DNA of 64,000 nucleotides from Planctomycetota bacterium (GCA_021819825.1 JAKAEZ010000007.1:1-64000); one strand, 5' to 3'; shown: positions 1 to 8,812, counted from the first letter of the stretch. Numbers and translations are program-made. Notes: generated from the sequence alone by a model not told the origin.

Positions 1-774
1 CTGGGTAAAACCCGTGATGCGGCGATGTTCCATCAGCGGGCCTTGTATTTCCGCAATGTTTTTGATCATAAGGATCATGATTTTCGCCCGCGGTTATCCA
101 ATGGTCAATGGCGTAAGCCGTTCAAACGTTCGCAAAGACACGGCTTCGTAGAGAATTCCTGCTGGCAGTATCAATGGCTGGCCCCATGTGACATGGATTG
201 GCTGGTTCATGCCGTGGGAGCAGCGAGGTTTAACCGTCGGCTGGAAGCATTTTTCAACTATAAGACGCCCGACTGGAAGCTCCTGTACTACTGCCCATAC
301 AATGAACCAGACTTGGAAGCTCCTTTTGAGTTCAATTTCTCGGGTAAACCTTGGAGAACACAATATGTGATTCGGCGCATACTGCGACAGAATTATACGC
401 TGTCTCCCAACGGTGTTCCGGGTAACGATGATTGCGGAGAAATGTCCTCCTGGGCGGTTATGAGCATGATGGGCTTATACAGCATCGATCCGGCCAGCAC
501 CGCTTATGAACTTTGCAGCCCGGCGTTTCCCAAGATCACAATCCATCTGCATACCCCATATACCGGGGGGAGATTTGTCATCACCACAACGCCAACCCCG
601 ATGTTTACCCCTTACATTCAAGGGGCGCGGCTCAATGGCGTCGTCCAGAAAGCTGACTGGATCAAGTTCAGCGATATAACCAACGGCGGGAAAATGTCAT
701 TCACTCTGTGTAAAAACCCCGATAAAAATTGGGGTTCCGCCGCGTTGGAGGCACCGCCATCATTGACGAATTGA
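1..774 (+). CDS. GH92 alpha-mannosidase, C-terminal part
   Basis: The reading frame is open from base 1, so the gene starts outside the window and 257 codons are visible. A GNDDCGEMSSW motif lies at visible residues 141-151. In glycoside hydrolase family 92 (calcium-dependent exo-alpha-mannosidases, mostly alpha-1,2) this motif carries the aspartates assigned as catalytic base. The following stretch (YELCSPAFPKITIHL) and the beta-rich tail also match the family's C-terminal domain. The enzyme is probably secreted or periplasmic and trims mannose from glycans, but the N-terminus is not visible. Its stop overlaps the proposed start of the next gene, so the two are probably cotranscribed and may both act on polysaccharide. 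Confidence 0.9.
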   Translation: MGKTRDAAMFHQRALYFRNVFDHKDHDFRPRLSNGQWRKPFKRSQRHGFVENSCWQYQWLAPCDMDWLVHAVGAARFNRRLEAFFNYKTPDWKLLYYCPYNEPDLEAPFEFNFSGKPWRTQYVIRRILRQNYTLSPNGVPGNDDCGEMSSWAVMSMMGLYSIDPASTAYELCSPAFPKITIHLHTPYTGGRFVITTTPTPMFTPYIQGARLNGVVQKADWIKFSDITNGGKMSFTLCKNPDKNWGSAALEAPPSLTN

Positions 775-2492
775 AATATCACTGTCGAAGCACCGCATGT
801 CTTGCACTATTTGTTTTAATGACAATACCGGCGGCCGCGCAAGCGACGGTGCCGCCGCAATTTAGCGTGACTTTCCCAGCCTCGCTGCATAAGCAACCGT
901 TGCAGGGGCGGTTATATCTCATGCTTTCAAAAAATGGCAAAACGCAACCACGATTTCAAATCAGTGACAACATCCAGACGGGAGAAATATTCGCCACGCA
1001 ATGCAACGCCTGGAGGCCGGGCCAGGCGGTAATCGTCGGAGATCATGCGCTTGGCTATCCGATTGAGAACTTGCGGAATATTCCCGCAGGACACTATTTT
1101 GCGCAAGCATTATTCAATGTCTATACCTCATTCCATCGGGCCGATGGAATCACCGTAAAGCTGCCGATGGATGAAGGCGAGGGGCAGCAATGGAACCGGA
1201 AGCCCGGCAATCTTTATAGCATGCCGAAACGTGTGTTCCTCCATTCGGAAAACGGGGGCGAAATACATCTCGAATTAAGTCGTGTTATCCCGCCGCTGCC
1301 TGCGCTTCGGAGCACCCGCTATCTCAAATACTTTCGTATTAAAAGCCCGCGGCTAAGCCGCTTTTGGGGCCGGCCCATGTATTTGGGCGGAATGGTCATG
1401 TTGCCTTCCGGGTGGTATTCCCATCCCGCCGCACATTACCCTTTGATCATATACCAAGGCCATTTTCAGCGATATTTTGGTGTCCCCATTCCGATGTCTC
1501 GCCAAGCTCCATCCTCAAACCTGAAGGGATTCGCCCGAATCCGTGCCGACTATTGCTATCGCTTTTATCAGCAATGGAAATCCGGTCAGCTTCCGCACGT
1601 TCTTATTCTGATCATTCAAAGCGCCAATCCATATTATGACGATTCCTACAGTGTGAATTCGGCTAATCTGGGACCCTACGGCAGCGCTTTTGTTAAGGAA
1701 TTGATACCCTACGTCGAACATCATTTCCGCGGCATAGACCAAGGGTGGGCACGGGCGCTGTACGGCTATTCTACCGGCGGATGGGAGGCTCTTGCATCAC
1801 AGATATTTTATCCCGATGAGTTTAATGGAGCATGGGTTTCATGCCCCGACCCGGTTGATTTTCACGCCTTTATGGCGGTGAACCTCTATCGGGATGCCAA
1901 CGCCTTTTGGCGATTGGGGCAGTTTTCACGCGTACCCCGCCCGGCGGCGCGGCGCACAGACGGCACTGTTCTCACCACTATGGCACGGGAAATGCTGCGG
2001 GAACGCGTACTGGGATCAAAGGGCCGGTCCAGCCGCCAATTCGATGCCTGGCAGGCGGTCTTTGGCCCCATGGCCAAAGATGGGTATCCGGCTGAAATAT
2101 GGAATCCGCGCACCGGGCGGATTCATCGACGCGTGGTGCGCTATTGGCGAGATCACTATGATTTGTGTCATTACCTCAAAAAACACTGGGCAACATTGGG
2201 ACCGAAACTGAAAGGGAAAATCCATGTAACCGTGGGTACCATGGATACGTTTTACCTCAACAACGCGGTTCAACGGCTGCAGAAATTTCTCTCAGGCACG
2301 CGAAATCCACACTTCAACGGAATATTTGAATACGGCCCGGGCCAACCGCATGGCTGGTGGGGTGGCGGCCCCAACATGACGGCCGCTATGAGCGCTCTGA
2401 CCGCACCGGAACGGGAGATTCCCGAGATAGTGCGGCACATGCTGGCAACCGCACCGAAAGGTGCCGATACAAAGAGTTGGCGTTATAAATAA
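771..2492 (+). CDS. Secreted esterase-like alpha/beta hydrolase
   Basis: This 573-residue protein reads best from a TTG at 771, which overlaps the GH92 stop. From there it begins with a short basic stretch, a hydrophobic core (CLALFVLMTI) and a cleavage-like AAAQA, which is a signal peptide. An earlier in-frame start at 729 would bury this inside a longer leader. Around residues 330-345 GYSTGGWEA gives a G-x-S-x-G nucleophile elbow, and a late PHGWWGGG is a plausible place for the catalytic His. The resemblance is to the putative esterase (esterase D-like) superfamily. Coupling to a GH92 mannosidase suggests de-esterification of a glycan or secreted breakdown product. The substrate is unknown and the start codon is uncertain. 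Confidence 0.7.
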   Translation: MKYHCRSTACLALFVLMTIPAAAQATVPPQFSVTFPASLHKQPLQGRLYLMLSKNGKTQPRFQISDNIQTGEIFATQCNAWRPGQAVIVGDHALGYPIENLRNIPAGHYFAQALFNVYTSFHRADGITVKLPMDEGEGQQWNRKPGNLYSMPKRVFLHSENGGEIHLELSRVIPPLPALRSTRYLKYFRIKSPRLSRFWGRPMYLGGMVMLPSGWYSHPAAHYPLIIYQGHFQRYFGVPIPMSRQAPSSNLKGFARIRADYCYRFYQQWKSGQLPHVLILIIQSANPYYDDSYSVNSANLGPYGSAFVKELIPYVEHHFRGIDQGWARALYGYSTGGWEALASQIFYPDEFNGAWVSCPDPVDFHAFMAVNLYRDANAFWRLGQFSRVPRPAARRTDGTVLTTMAREMLRERVLGSKGRSSRQFDAWQAVFGPMAKDGYPAEIWNPRTGRIHRRVVRYWRDHYDLCHYLKKHWATLGPKLKGKIHVTVGTMDTFYLNNAVQRLQKFLSGTRNPHFNGIFEYGPGQPHGWWGGGPNMTAAMSALTAPEREIPEIVRHMLATAPKGADTKSWRYK

Positions 2493-3129
2493 ACCAAGCC
2501 TTCTCGCTTTAACCAAAATAGTCACTAAAAGTGATGAAAATTCGGCTTATGATTTTGCCCTGATAATGGATTGATGCGGAATGGGCCTGAACCGCCTCAC
2601 CGACGACAACCCCCTCGTGGCACGCAGCATGCCTCAATTCAATTATGGATGACAAGGCGCGCAGTGGCCGTTGTTCATGTTCATGGCCAATTGTTGTTGC
2701 CTTTCAATGATTGCGGCAGGCCGGCGTTGGCCCGATCCACCGTGCCGTCCTCGGTCTTGATGACCGAGGCTATATTTTTCTCTGCGAGGATAAAATGTTT
2801 AACGCTAGTGGGTAAATCTTTGAGAAGTTGTTTTCCCGTTCAAATGTCGTCCGAACCATCGCTACAATTGCCGGCTTTATTGCCAGCTCCAATATTTGCC
2901 AGTGCAGCACTATCAACAATAGATCCGGATCAGATGTGAAACTTGGTAGCGCATTGGCTCGCATGATCACTACATTTTGTTGATTTTCAGAGGAAATATT
3001 TTTTCACCGGGTTCGATCCTTAGCGGCCTCATTTTTTCGTGGGGAGCAGAAACGCATTGATAATCAAACCTTTGCGCATGCCCATCTTGATGATTCCGGC
3101 TTTCCATCGACAATCACAGGTCGTCCCGG

Positions 3130-3159
3130 GCCACCGGAACATTAAATGTGCCGGCTAAC
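3130..3159. repeat. Palindromic intergenic element, copy 1
   Basis: The sequence holds ACAT-TAA-ATGT flanked by CCGG and CCGG, a hairpin with one A/G mismatch, followed by CTAAC. The 21 bases 3139-3159 recur exactly at 46992-47012. A shorter shared core (GTGCCGGCTAACAT) lies at 3666-3679. Confidence 0.6.
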
Positions 3160-3323
3160 GTTGACGGTTCGGTAAACCCAGCGCTGCGATGGGCGAACAG
3201 ATTCTATCAGCGAAGGCGATTGCTGTTTGATAAACGATGAGTTTTTTAAAGGTGAAGGCCATAGGTTATCCAGCAATGAAAGTAGAAAGTTGAGAGCAGA
3301 CCGCCCCGGCGCGCCGGGACTCT

Positions 3324-3344
3324 ATTTTTGCCTGCGGCAAAAAT
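3324..3344 (-). terminator. Possible hairpin after the tRNA
   Basis: A perfect 9-bp inverted repeat (ATTTTTGCC, loop of 3, GGCAAAAAT) directly follows the 3' end of the tRNA on the minus strand. No clear U-run follows it, so it could be a processing or weak termination signal rather than a standard terminator. Confidence 0.35.
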
Positions 3345-3417
<73 letters not shown>

Positions 3418-3789
3418 ATGCCAATGTGCTTCCCGGCTCCATTGACGAATTCAACATTATCCTCAACTATTGCCGAAAAGCAAGGATTGGCCCATTAGCA
3501 TTGGCCGGCCGAAATCAGTATCAAAATAATTTCGAGATTTTCGATGCCAGCGATACCAGAACCGCTGATGAAGTCGGCGTCTTTGTGACGTTTTCCGCTG
3601 CGGCCTGGCGGAGGGAGATTATCGCCGTGTGTAATCCGAGTCGCAAGGCTCAGCGGCCCATGAACGTGCCGGCTAACATGGGGTTAACATGGGGTGGTTG
3701 CAGGGGCAACTTGTGTTACCCTAACCGGCGCAGACCCGGTATAGTATCGGCGGATTAGGTACACACTTCCTGGAAACGGGGACAGGATA
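3418..3789. other. Spacer upstream of a glycosyltransferase gene
   Basis: An open frame at 3426-3758 has no recognisable domain and its composition looks non-coding. The core GTGCCGGCTAACAT of the palindromic element sits at 3666-3679, followed by a near-direct repeat of TAACATGGGG. The stretch presumably contains the promoter of the gene at 3790, but no clear -35/-10 pair could be fixed. Confidence 0.4.
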
Positions 3790-6012
3790 ATGGGCTTAAA
3801 GATTTGCATCGCAATACCATCAGTGCCTGGGGCGTCCGCACCGGATGATGGCCAACAGGCGTGCATCAATTTAGCGAATACATTAGCAGCCAGTGGACAT
3901 GATCTTGTACTGTGTATATCTGCGTCAGACAAGGCATTAAAAGCGGATAACGATCTTTACGCCCGAATGACCGCCTCACCGGGCGTTCGCATAGTGACGC
4001 TGGATTGGCTTACAGAGGCACAGGTTATTGCAGGTTGGTTTCGCCGACGCAGTTATAAATTTTATCGCTGGCTTAAATCCCAGACCACTTCGTATGACTG
4101 CGTTATCACGCCCGCATGGCAGGGCATAGGCTATTACGCCATTCTGGCCCGGCAGCAGGGAATCGCGTTTGAAAAAACCCGATTTGTAACATATCTAACG
4201 GCTCCAACTCAATGGCGATACTACGCGCGGCAATCTATGCCGGCGAGTGTTGATGCCCTTGAGGTCATGTTTATGGAACGAGATACGGCACGCAGGGCGG
4301 ATGCGGCTGTGGTGGGCACCAACGAATTACGCGATTGGCTTGAAAGCACGAAATGGGTGCTGCCGGCCAACACCAGCGTGCTTCCGCCATTGCCCACAAT
4401 ATTAGCAAAGTCCGGCGCATCGCTGGAAACACCAAAGGTAACCGGGGCACCATCTCCTGCCTGCGCTACCGCCGAACCGCTGACCGAACTGGTTTTTGCC
4501 GGCCTGATGGATTCCATCGATGGAGTGGAATTATTTTGCCAAGCCATCAAACGATTACCGGTGTCACTTCGCGAGAAGCTGAAAATCACTTTTATGGGTG
4601 CTATCGGAGAGGTCGGACAACTGGCCGGCGACTGGTTTGTTCACAAGGCTTTACGTCGATCAGGTTGGCGATACAGCATTCTGGCGGAGGCGGACTTGGA
4701 GCGCCAATTGGCCTATATGCGGGCTGCCGGTCGGATGGCGGTATTTGCTGGACGCCCTGGAAGATTATCGCAACTGCTTGTCAATTGCCTTGCCGAAGGC
4801 ATTCCGATTTTGATCTGTGAAGATTGCGGCCTGCGGGATTTTCAAACAGCCGAGGTGTTTGAGAAAATCTCTTTTCCATCCAATGCGCAGGCTTTATCCA
4901 AAACAATTCAGGCCGTAATGCAACAGGGCATCACCGCTTTACAAACGCCTGCGCCAGTGCCCAACACCGCGCAACATTGGGAACGCCTGATCACGTCGAT
5001 AGTCCACAGGGAAACCCCGGCAAGCGAAAACGCGGAGAAAAAAGGGGGCACCGGGGGCAAGCAGACCGCAAACCGCGTTACGCCAATGATCAGCGTATGT
5101 CTGGTGCATTACAATCGGCCGGAAACACTCCGGCAGGCCGTTGATTCGCTGAAAGCACAAACCTACCGGAATTTTGAAGTAATCCTGGTAGATGACGGCA
5201 GCCCGTCATCGGAGGTACAGGCCCTTCTGAAAACATTGGATACTGAATTTGCCGCTTGCCAATGGCGCATTATTCGGCAGGAAAATCAATATATGTGGCG
5301 GGCGCGAAACAACGCCGCCAAACAGGCCCGGGGCGAGTATCTGGCGTTTATGGACGATGACAATATTGCCGTGCCCCATTGGCTGGACTGCGCCATGCAA
5401 GTGGCGCAAAGAACCCACGCCGACATAGCAACGTCCACCATGACACTTTTTGAGGGACACCCGCCGCCTGATCCGGACATAGAATTTCCAATGTGGGTGC
5501 CGCTGGGACCGGCGGCGGCGGTCGGAGCGCTTATGAATGTCTTCGGCGACGTACATTGCCTGGTGAAGCGAAGCGTCTTTGAAAAGCTTGGCGGTTTTGA
5601 AGAGCGGTTCAGCGGATATCAGGAAGACTGGGAATTTTTTGCGCGGGCGGTTCTGGCGGGGTATAAACTCGAATTGATTCCCGATGCGTTGCTCTATTAC
5701 CGCATCAGTAAAACCAGCGTTTCACGCAGCACCGGTCAGAACTGGAACGCGAATCGGGGATGCAGCATTCAGCCTTATCTCCATGCCATAGGTCCGCAAT
5801 TGCGTGATCTGATTCCGTTTATGCTGGAAAATCATCGCCTGCATTCCGGTGTGGCTGCAAAAAGAGCGGTTGGCCCTGGGAAAATTATCCGGCAGCTAAA
5901 TCGTTGGATTCGCGGCCGCGCAGCCGATGCGCCCGTGGTGGTACAAACAACTGCCGACGCCGTCCGTGCCGCCGGAGCAATCCCCCCCCGCCGCCGCTGC
6001 CCACGGAGATGA
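3790..6012 (+). CDS. Two-domain glycosyltransferase (GT4-like + GT2)
   Basis: This 740-residue cytoplasmic protein has two domains. Residues 1-400 look like a degenerate GT-B (GT4-like) glycosyltransferase, with an N-terminal MGLKICIAIPS strand and a later EGIPILICEDCG near the usual nucleotide-sugar binding region. Residues 432-640 are a GT-A, family 2 domain: ISVCLVHYNRPETL, VDDGSP, AFMDDDN (DxD-type, about 520) and GYQEDWEFF (about 611). The layout matches the leftward gene at 19620, so both probably act in building the same kind of surface glycan. An Arg-rich C-terminal tail ends the protein. Sugar specificity cannot be read from the sequence. Confidence 0.85.
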   Translation: MGLKICIAIPSVPGASAPDDGQQACINLANTLAASGHDLVLCISASDKALKADNDLYARMTASPGVRIVTLDWLTEAQVIAGWFRRRSYKFYRWLKSQTTSYDCVITPAWQGIGYYAILARQQGIAFEKTRFVTYLTAPTQWRYYARQSMPASVDALEVMFMERDTARRADAAVVGTNELRDWLESTKWVLPANTSVLPPLPTILAKSGASLETPKVTGAPSPACATAEPLTELVFAGLMDSIDGVELFCQAIKRLPVSLREKLKITFMGAIGEVGQLAGDWFVHKALRRSGWRYSILAEADLERQLAYMRAAGRMAVFAGRPGRLSQLLVNCLAEGIPILICEDCGLRDFQTAEVFEKISFPSNAQALSKTIQAVMQQGITALQTPAPVPNTAQHWERLITSIVHRETPASENAEKKGGTGGKQTANRVTPMISVCLVHYNRPETLRQAVDSLKAQTYRNFEVILVDDGSPSSEVQALLKTLDTEFAACQWRIIRQENQYMWRARNNAAKQARGEYLAFMDDDNIAVPHWLDCAMQVAQRTHADIATSTMTLFEGHPPPDPDIEFPMWVPLGPAAAVGALMNVFGDVHCLVKRSVFEKLGGFEERFSGYQEDWEFFARAVLAGYKLELIPDALLYYRISKTSVSRSTGQNWNANRGCSIQPYLHAIGPQLRDLIPFMLENHRLHSGVAAKRAVGPGKIIRQLNRWIRGRAADAPVVVQTTADAVRAAGAIPPRRRCPRR

Positions 6013-6081
6013 TGGGCGGGAGAACATAACAACCCACCCACACCGGGCCAATAGTGCCCGTCGCCATAAGCTTCCACAAGC

Positions 6082-6360
6082 TTACGGCTTGGGCGCGGCC
6101 GAGTGAGGGCTGCGCTTGCGACCGCCCATTGAATTCAAGCGATTGGTCCCATGTGCCGGCCGTAGGCGAACCGCACGAGGCGACACGGTTGCTATTTTAA
6201 GCCCTAACCCGCTGCCCAATTTCCCTGTAGCCGCACGGGACTGTTGTATTAACATGTGGATATCACCGCCCGCTTCACGGTTCAATCGCTCGCGGACAGC
6301 ACGAACATCGTCAACGGGGGTTTCTTCCGAAACAATTTTCAGTTTTCTAACTCTGGGCAT
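6082..6360 (-). CDS. Small hypothetical protein, antitoxin-like
   Basis: This 92-residue protein starts with MPRVRKLKIV at 6360, placed by a strong Shine-Dalgarno AGGAG 7 nt upstream. The N-terminal half is charged and alpha-helical in character (DDVRAVRERLNREAGGDIHML), like small proteins often found in toxin-antitoxin neighbourhoods. The C-terminal third is basic and low in complexity and may be read-through after a mutation. A 24-codon minus-strand frame ending TPDMLQEFEDAQS overlaps its start (6347-6421) and may be a remnant of a partner gene. No family could be named. Confidence 0.45.
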   Translation of the reverse strand: MPRVRKLKIVSEETPVDDVRAVRERLNREAGGDIHMLIQQSRAATGKLGSGLGLKIATVSPRAVRLRPAHGTNRLNSMGGRKRSPHSAAPKP

Positions 6361-6424
6361 CTTCAAACTCCTGTAGCATATCGGGTGTAACAATCTGCGG
6401 CGGCACCAACCCCAGCCGCATAGG

Positions 6425-6640
6425 GCGAAGCGTCGGCTAGCGACACTGCGCGCGACATTCCAGTGGTTTGATACGCCGGGTTATCACGGCAACACGATCA
6501 CAAGAATCAGTGGGAAACCCAAAGGATACCTCGCCGATACCGGATTAGCGTGCAGTCTCCAGAAAATTTCGACCGCATCGACATTATCCGGTCATCCGTT
6601 GACGGAAGCGCTTTTTGAAACCGCTTTATCCCGATCGGGC
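6425..6640 (+). pseudogene. DUF4143 ATPase fragment (middle section)
   Basis: In one plus-strand frame this stretch reads ATFQWFDTPGYHGN, GKPKGYLADTGLACSL and HPLTEALFETA. These are typical of the central/C-terminal part of AAA-type ATPases with a DUF4143 domain. There is no start codon, no Walker A region and no C-terminus, so it is a fragment. The last bases overlap a HipB operator-like site (6626-6640). A complementary remnant with the N- and C-terminal parts but no middle lies at 10269-10653 on the other strand. Confidence 0.65.
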
Positions 6641-6800
6641 ACAATTTGTTTAAACATGGTGGAATTATGGCCAGTTATTGACATGGTTGAATCAATTTGC
6701 TACCGAACGGGAATACATTGCAATAATTGCAATGAAAACATTCCCGATCAGGCATTTTATGGCAATTCTTATTGTATTTATTCCCGATCGGTAGTACTAT
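6626..6800 (+). promoter_or_regulatory. hipBST promoter with repeated operators
   Basis: Four copies of a site related to TTCCCGATCGG are present: 6628-6640, 6700-6716 (inverted, CTACCGAACGGGAATAC), 6741-6752 and 6781-6791. A perfect 9-bp palindrome (CATTGCAAT-A-ATTGCAATG) covers 6716-6734. A promoter TTGTAT (6772-6777), 17-nt spacer, TACTAT (6795-6800) encloses the last operator, so a bound repressor would block RNA polymerase. Autoregulation by HipB is the expected mechanism in this family. A further copy of the site (ATTCCCGATCAGG) lies at about 9483-9495. Confidence 0.65.
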
Positions 6801-6807
6801 ATTGCAA

Positions 6808-7110
6808 ATGAAGCAATTGTCAGGCGACATCCCGCGAAATACTGTGATCGGATCGGCTAAAACGCTCGAACACCACCGTGATCCGCATGACAGTATTGGC
6901 ATGTACATTCGCAAACGTCGACGTGCGGCAAAACTCAGCCAGCGGGAATTGGCGCAACTTGCAGATGTCGGAACACGCTTTGTTTCAGAACTGGAGAGCG
7001 ACAAACCGACTGTCCGGATGGATGCAGTGAACAAGGTTTTACGCGTGTTCGGTAAAAAAGCAAGCTATGTCGATGTAACGCCAGATCAGAGGAGGACCGA
7101 TGCATTATAG
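6808..7110 (+). CDS. hipB: HipB-type XRE repressor/antitoxin
   Basis: This is a 100-residue DNA-binding protein if read from the ATG at 6808, or 69 residues from the ATG at 6901 (MYIRKRRRAAKL). The helix-turn-helix runs through LSQRELAQLADVGTRFVSELES. The predicted promoter puts the transcription start at about 6807, so the 6808 start would give a leaderless message. The 6901 start has only a weak ribosome site. It overlaps hipS by 11 nt and so forms one operon with hipS and hipT. In HipBST systems HipB binds DNA and assembles with the other subunits. Confidence 0.85.
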   Translation: MKQLSGDIPRNTVIGSAKTLEHHRDPHDSIGMYIRKRRRAAKLSQRELAQLADVGTRFVSELESDKPTVRMDAVNKVLRVFGKKASYVDVTPDQRRTDAL

Positions 7111-7423
7111 AACCGCAAAAGTATCCCTGAATGGCCGGGTAGCCGGGAAATTGGAAGAACTCCCCGGCGGCGCAACACGCTTTACCTATGGCAAACCGTG
7201 GCTTCGCGGCAGCGGTGCTGTGCCCATATCCTTGACTCTGCCCTTGCGGGAAAAGCCCTATGAATCGGAAGGATTACACCCATTTTTTGAAAATCTGCTC
7301 CCTGAGGGATGGCTGCTGGAAGTGTCGGCGCGAAAGCTGAAATTACCAAAGACGGATGCATTCGGTTTGCTACTGGCCATGGGTTCCGACTGCGTGGGAG
7401 CAGTGGAAATCGTTCCGGAATAA
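7100..7423 (+). CDS. hipS: HipS antitoxin (separate HipA N-subdomain)
   Basis: This 107-residue protein corresponds to the small N-terminal subdomain (Couple_hipA/HipN) normally fused to the HipA kinase: LNGRVAGKLEEL, PISLTLPLREKPY, and FFENLLPEGWLLE. A GGAGG ribosome site lies 4-5 nt before its ATG and its start overlaps hipB. Encoding this domain separately between hipB and a shortened kinase is the mark of the tripartite HipBST systems described in enteropathogenic E. coli, where HipS, not HipB, neutralises the kinase. A 72-nt gap with a small stem-loop separates it from hipT. Confidence 0.85.
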   Translation: MHYRTAKVSLNGRVAGKLEELPGGATRFTYGKPWLRGSGAVPISLTLPLREKPYESEGLHPFFENLLPEGWLLEVSARKLKLPKTDAFGLLLAMGSDCVGAVEIVPE

Positions 7424-7427
7424 TCCG

Positions 7428-7446
7428 AAAGCGGGAGAGCTTTTTT
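7428..7446 (+). terminator. Weak stem-loop with U-run between hipS and hipT
   Basis: AAAGC-GGGAGA-GCTTTTTT forms a 5-bp stem followed by a run of T, just after the hipS stop. It is too weak to be called a confident terminator, but partial termination here would lower kinase relative to antitoxin. Confidence 0.3.
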
Positions 7447-7495
7447 AGTGCGGTGCAAGTGTGTTTTTGGCAATTTTACTTGAAGGGTACAGACG

Positions 7496-8422
7496 TTGGC
7501 GAGTTGTGGAATCTGTCTGAAGCCAACTGCGGACGCCGCGGATTATCACCCGCAATGCGCCATGAGACTCTTCGGGACCAGAAGGGTGCCGCATTTTGAT
7601 GTTGAGATGGCGGAACTATATGCCCAGGCGGCGAGACTGGCGGGGAAAATGTCGATTTCCGGGGTGCAAATCAAACTATCCATGAAAGTCTCCGAAGATC
7701 AGTCGCGGCTGGAGCTTGTTTCCGCAGATGGCCGTTACATCCTAAAGCCGCCGCAGGCTGTTTTTCCCAATCTCGCTGAAAATGAGAGCCTGACGATGCG
7801 TATAGCTGACATGGTTGGAATTGAAATTCCGCCGCATGGACTGTTGCGTCTGAAAGATGGAAGCATGGCATATATCATCAAACGTTTTGATCGGCCAGAA
7901 GGCGGCGGCAAATTACAGGTCGAGGATTTTTGCCAGTTGGCCGGCGTCTCGGCGGCGGAGAAGTACACTGGATCAGCGGAACTATGCGTGCGATTGTTGC
8001 GCCAATTTGCCGACGAACCGCTTATTGAAATCCGCAAGCTCTTCCGTTTGATGCTATTGAGTTGGTGGGTTTGCAACGGCGATCTGCACTTGAAGAATCT
8101 TTCCATGCTGACGTTGGGCGATGGTCGCCACCAGCTCTCACCAGCCTATGATCTGGTCAATACCCGGCTGGTGATTCCGGATGACTACGCGCTTTCCCTT
8201 CCGGTATGCGGAAAAAAAGACTCCATCACGCGTCGCACGTGGCTGGATTTCGCGAAGTATTGTGACCTTCCGGTCAAGGCTGCGGAAAGCCTGCTTTCCG
8301 CCCAAATAGACGCCCTCGGTGCGGCCACGGATTTGATCCAACAATCGTTTCTTCTGCCCGCTCAGAAAAACCAATATGCCCAAATGATTACGGAACACAC
8401 GCGCGTTCTCCAGGGGCATTGA
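7496..8422 (+). CDS. hipT: HipT serine/threonine kinase toxin
   Basis: This 308-residue HipA-like kinase lacks the N-subdomain. It begins at a TTG with AAGGG 8 nt upstream. The N-terminus has a CxxC...HPQC metal-site-like motif (residues 4-21). The Gly-rich loop KMSISGVQIKL (51-61) contains the S-I-S pair whose serines are autophosphorylated in characterised HipT. NGDLHLKN supplies the catalytic Asp/Asn and SPAYDLVNT the metal-binding Asp. Related kinases phosphorylate tRNA synthetases (tryptophanyl in the E. coli O127 system) and halt translation. The target here is unknown. It appears intact. Confidence 0.88.
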   Translation: MASCGICLKPTADAADYHPQCAMRLFGTRRVPHFDVEMAELYAQAARLAGKMSISGVQIKLSMKVSEDQSRLELVSADGRYILKPPQAVFPNLAENESLTMRIADMVGIEIPPHGLLRLKDGSMAYIIKRFDRPEGGGKLQVEDFCQLAGVSAAEKYTGSAELCVRLLRQFADEPLIEIRKLFRLMLLSWWVCNGDLHLKNLSMLTLGDGRHQLSPAYDLVNTRLVIPDDYALSLPVCGKKDSITRRTWLDFAKYCDLPVKAAESLLSAQIDALGAATDLIQQSFLLPAQKNQYAQMITEHTRVLQGH

Positions 8423-8508
8423 TATAAAAATTATTTACAGCATCGGCAATTCACTCCGGAGTGCGGGGCGATTATAATATGTGTCGGTTGTAACGTTGGG
8501 TGTTTGTC

Positions 8509-8779
8509 TAGTGCCCTGTTCCAGCCATAATTACGAGGTGACGGATGGCCAGGGGTTTGTCGGCGCGAAGCGAGGAGGATTGCGTATGGATGCATACGTT
8601 GACGACGAGCGACAACGCCTGCGGCCTCTCGCCCCCGCCCGAAGGGTTGGCCTTAAACCGGCCATCTGCGGCGTCGCGTCGGCTCAAGGGGTTTACGAAC
8701 CCGGTTCTCGCCGCCGACTCCTTGCATCTGGCCGGTTTGAGGCCAATAACCCCGTAATTATGGCTGGAACAGGGCACTA
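8509..8779. mobile_element. MITE-like element with 27-bp inverted ends
   Basis: Bases 8509-8535 and 8753-8779 are perfect 27-bp inverted repeats that begin TAGTGCCCTG and end CAGGGCACTA. The outermost TA on each side is consistent with the TA target duplication of IS630/Tc1-type transposons. The 271-bp unit encodes no transposase. Short frames inside (for example 8545-8757) have no known domain. It is best read as a non-autonomous element, inserted between the HipBST and MntA/HepT loci. Confidence 0.75.
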
Positions 8780-8812
8780 AAGCGATGGCCCGTGCTATTG
8801 ATGAGGTGCACC

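Larger units (their letters stand above)
2493..3344. other. Gene-poor stretch
   Basis: No convincing gene is seen here. Short open frames exist on both strands, for example 2571-2939 plus and 2770-2970 minus, but they have no recognisable domain and no good ribosome site. The segment holds one copy of a palindromic element (3133-3159) and a GC-rich palindrome at about 3305-3318. Confidence 0.5.

Noticed and set aside
2571-2939. Possible gene in the 2.5-3.3 kb spacer
   Set aside because: No recognisable domain or ribosome site; overlapping frames on both strands look equally plausible.
8545-8757. Short plus-strand frame inside the MITE-like element
   Set aside because: It resembles no transposase and is fully contained between the inverted ends. 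Open frames also exist on the other strand, so coding is unlikely.
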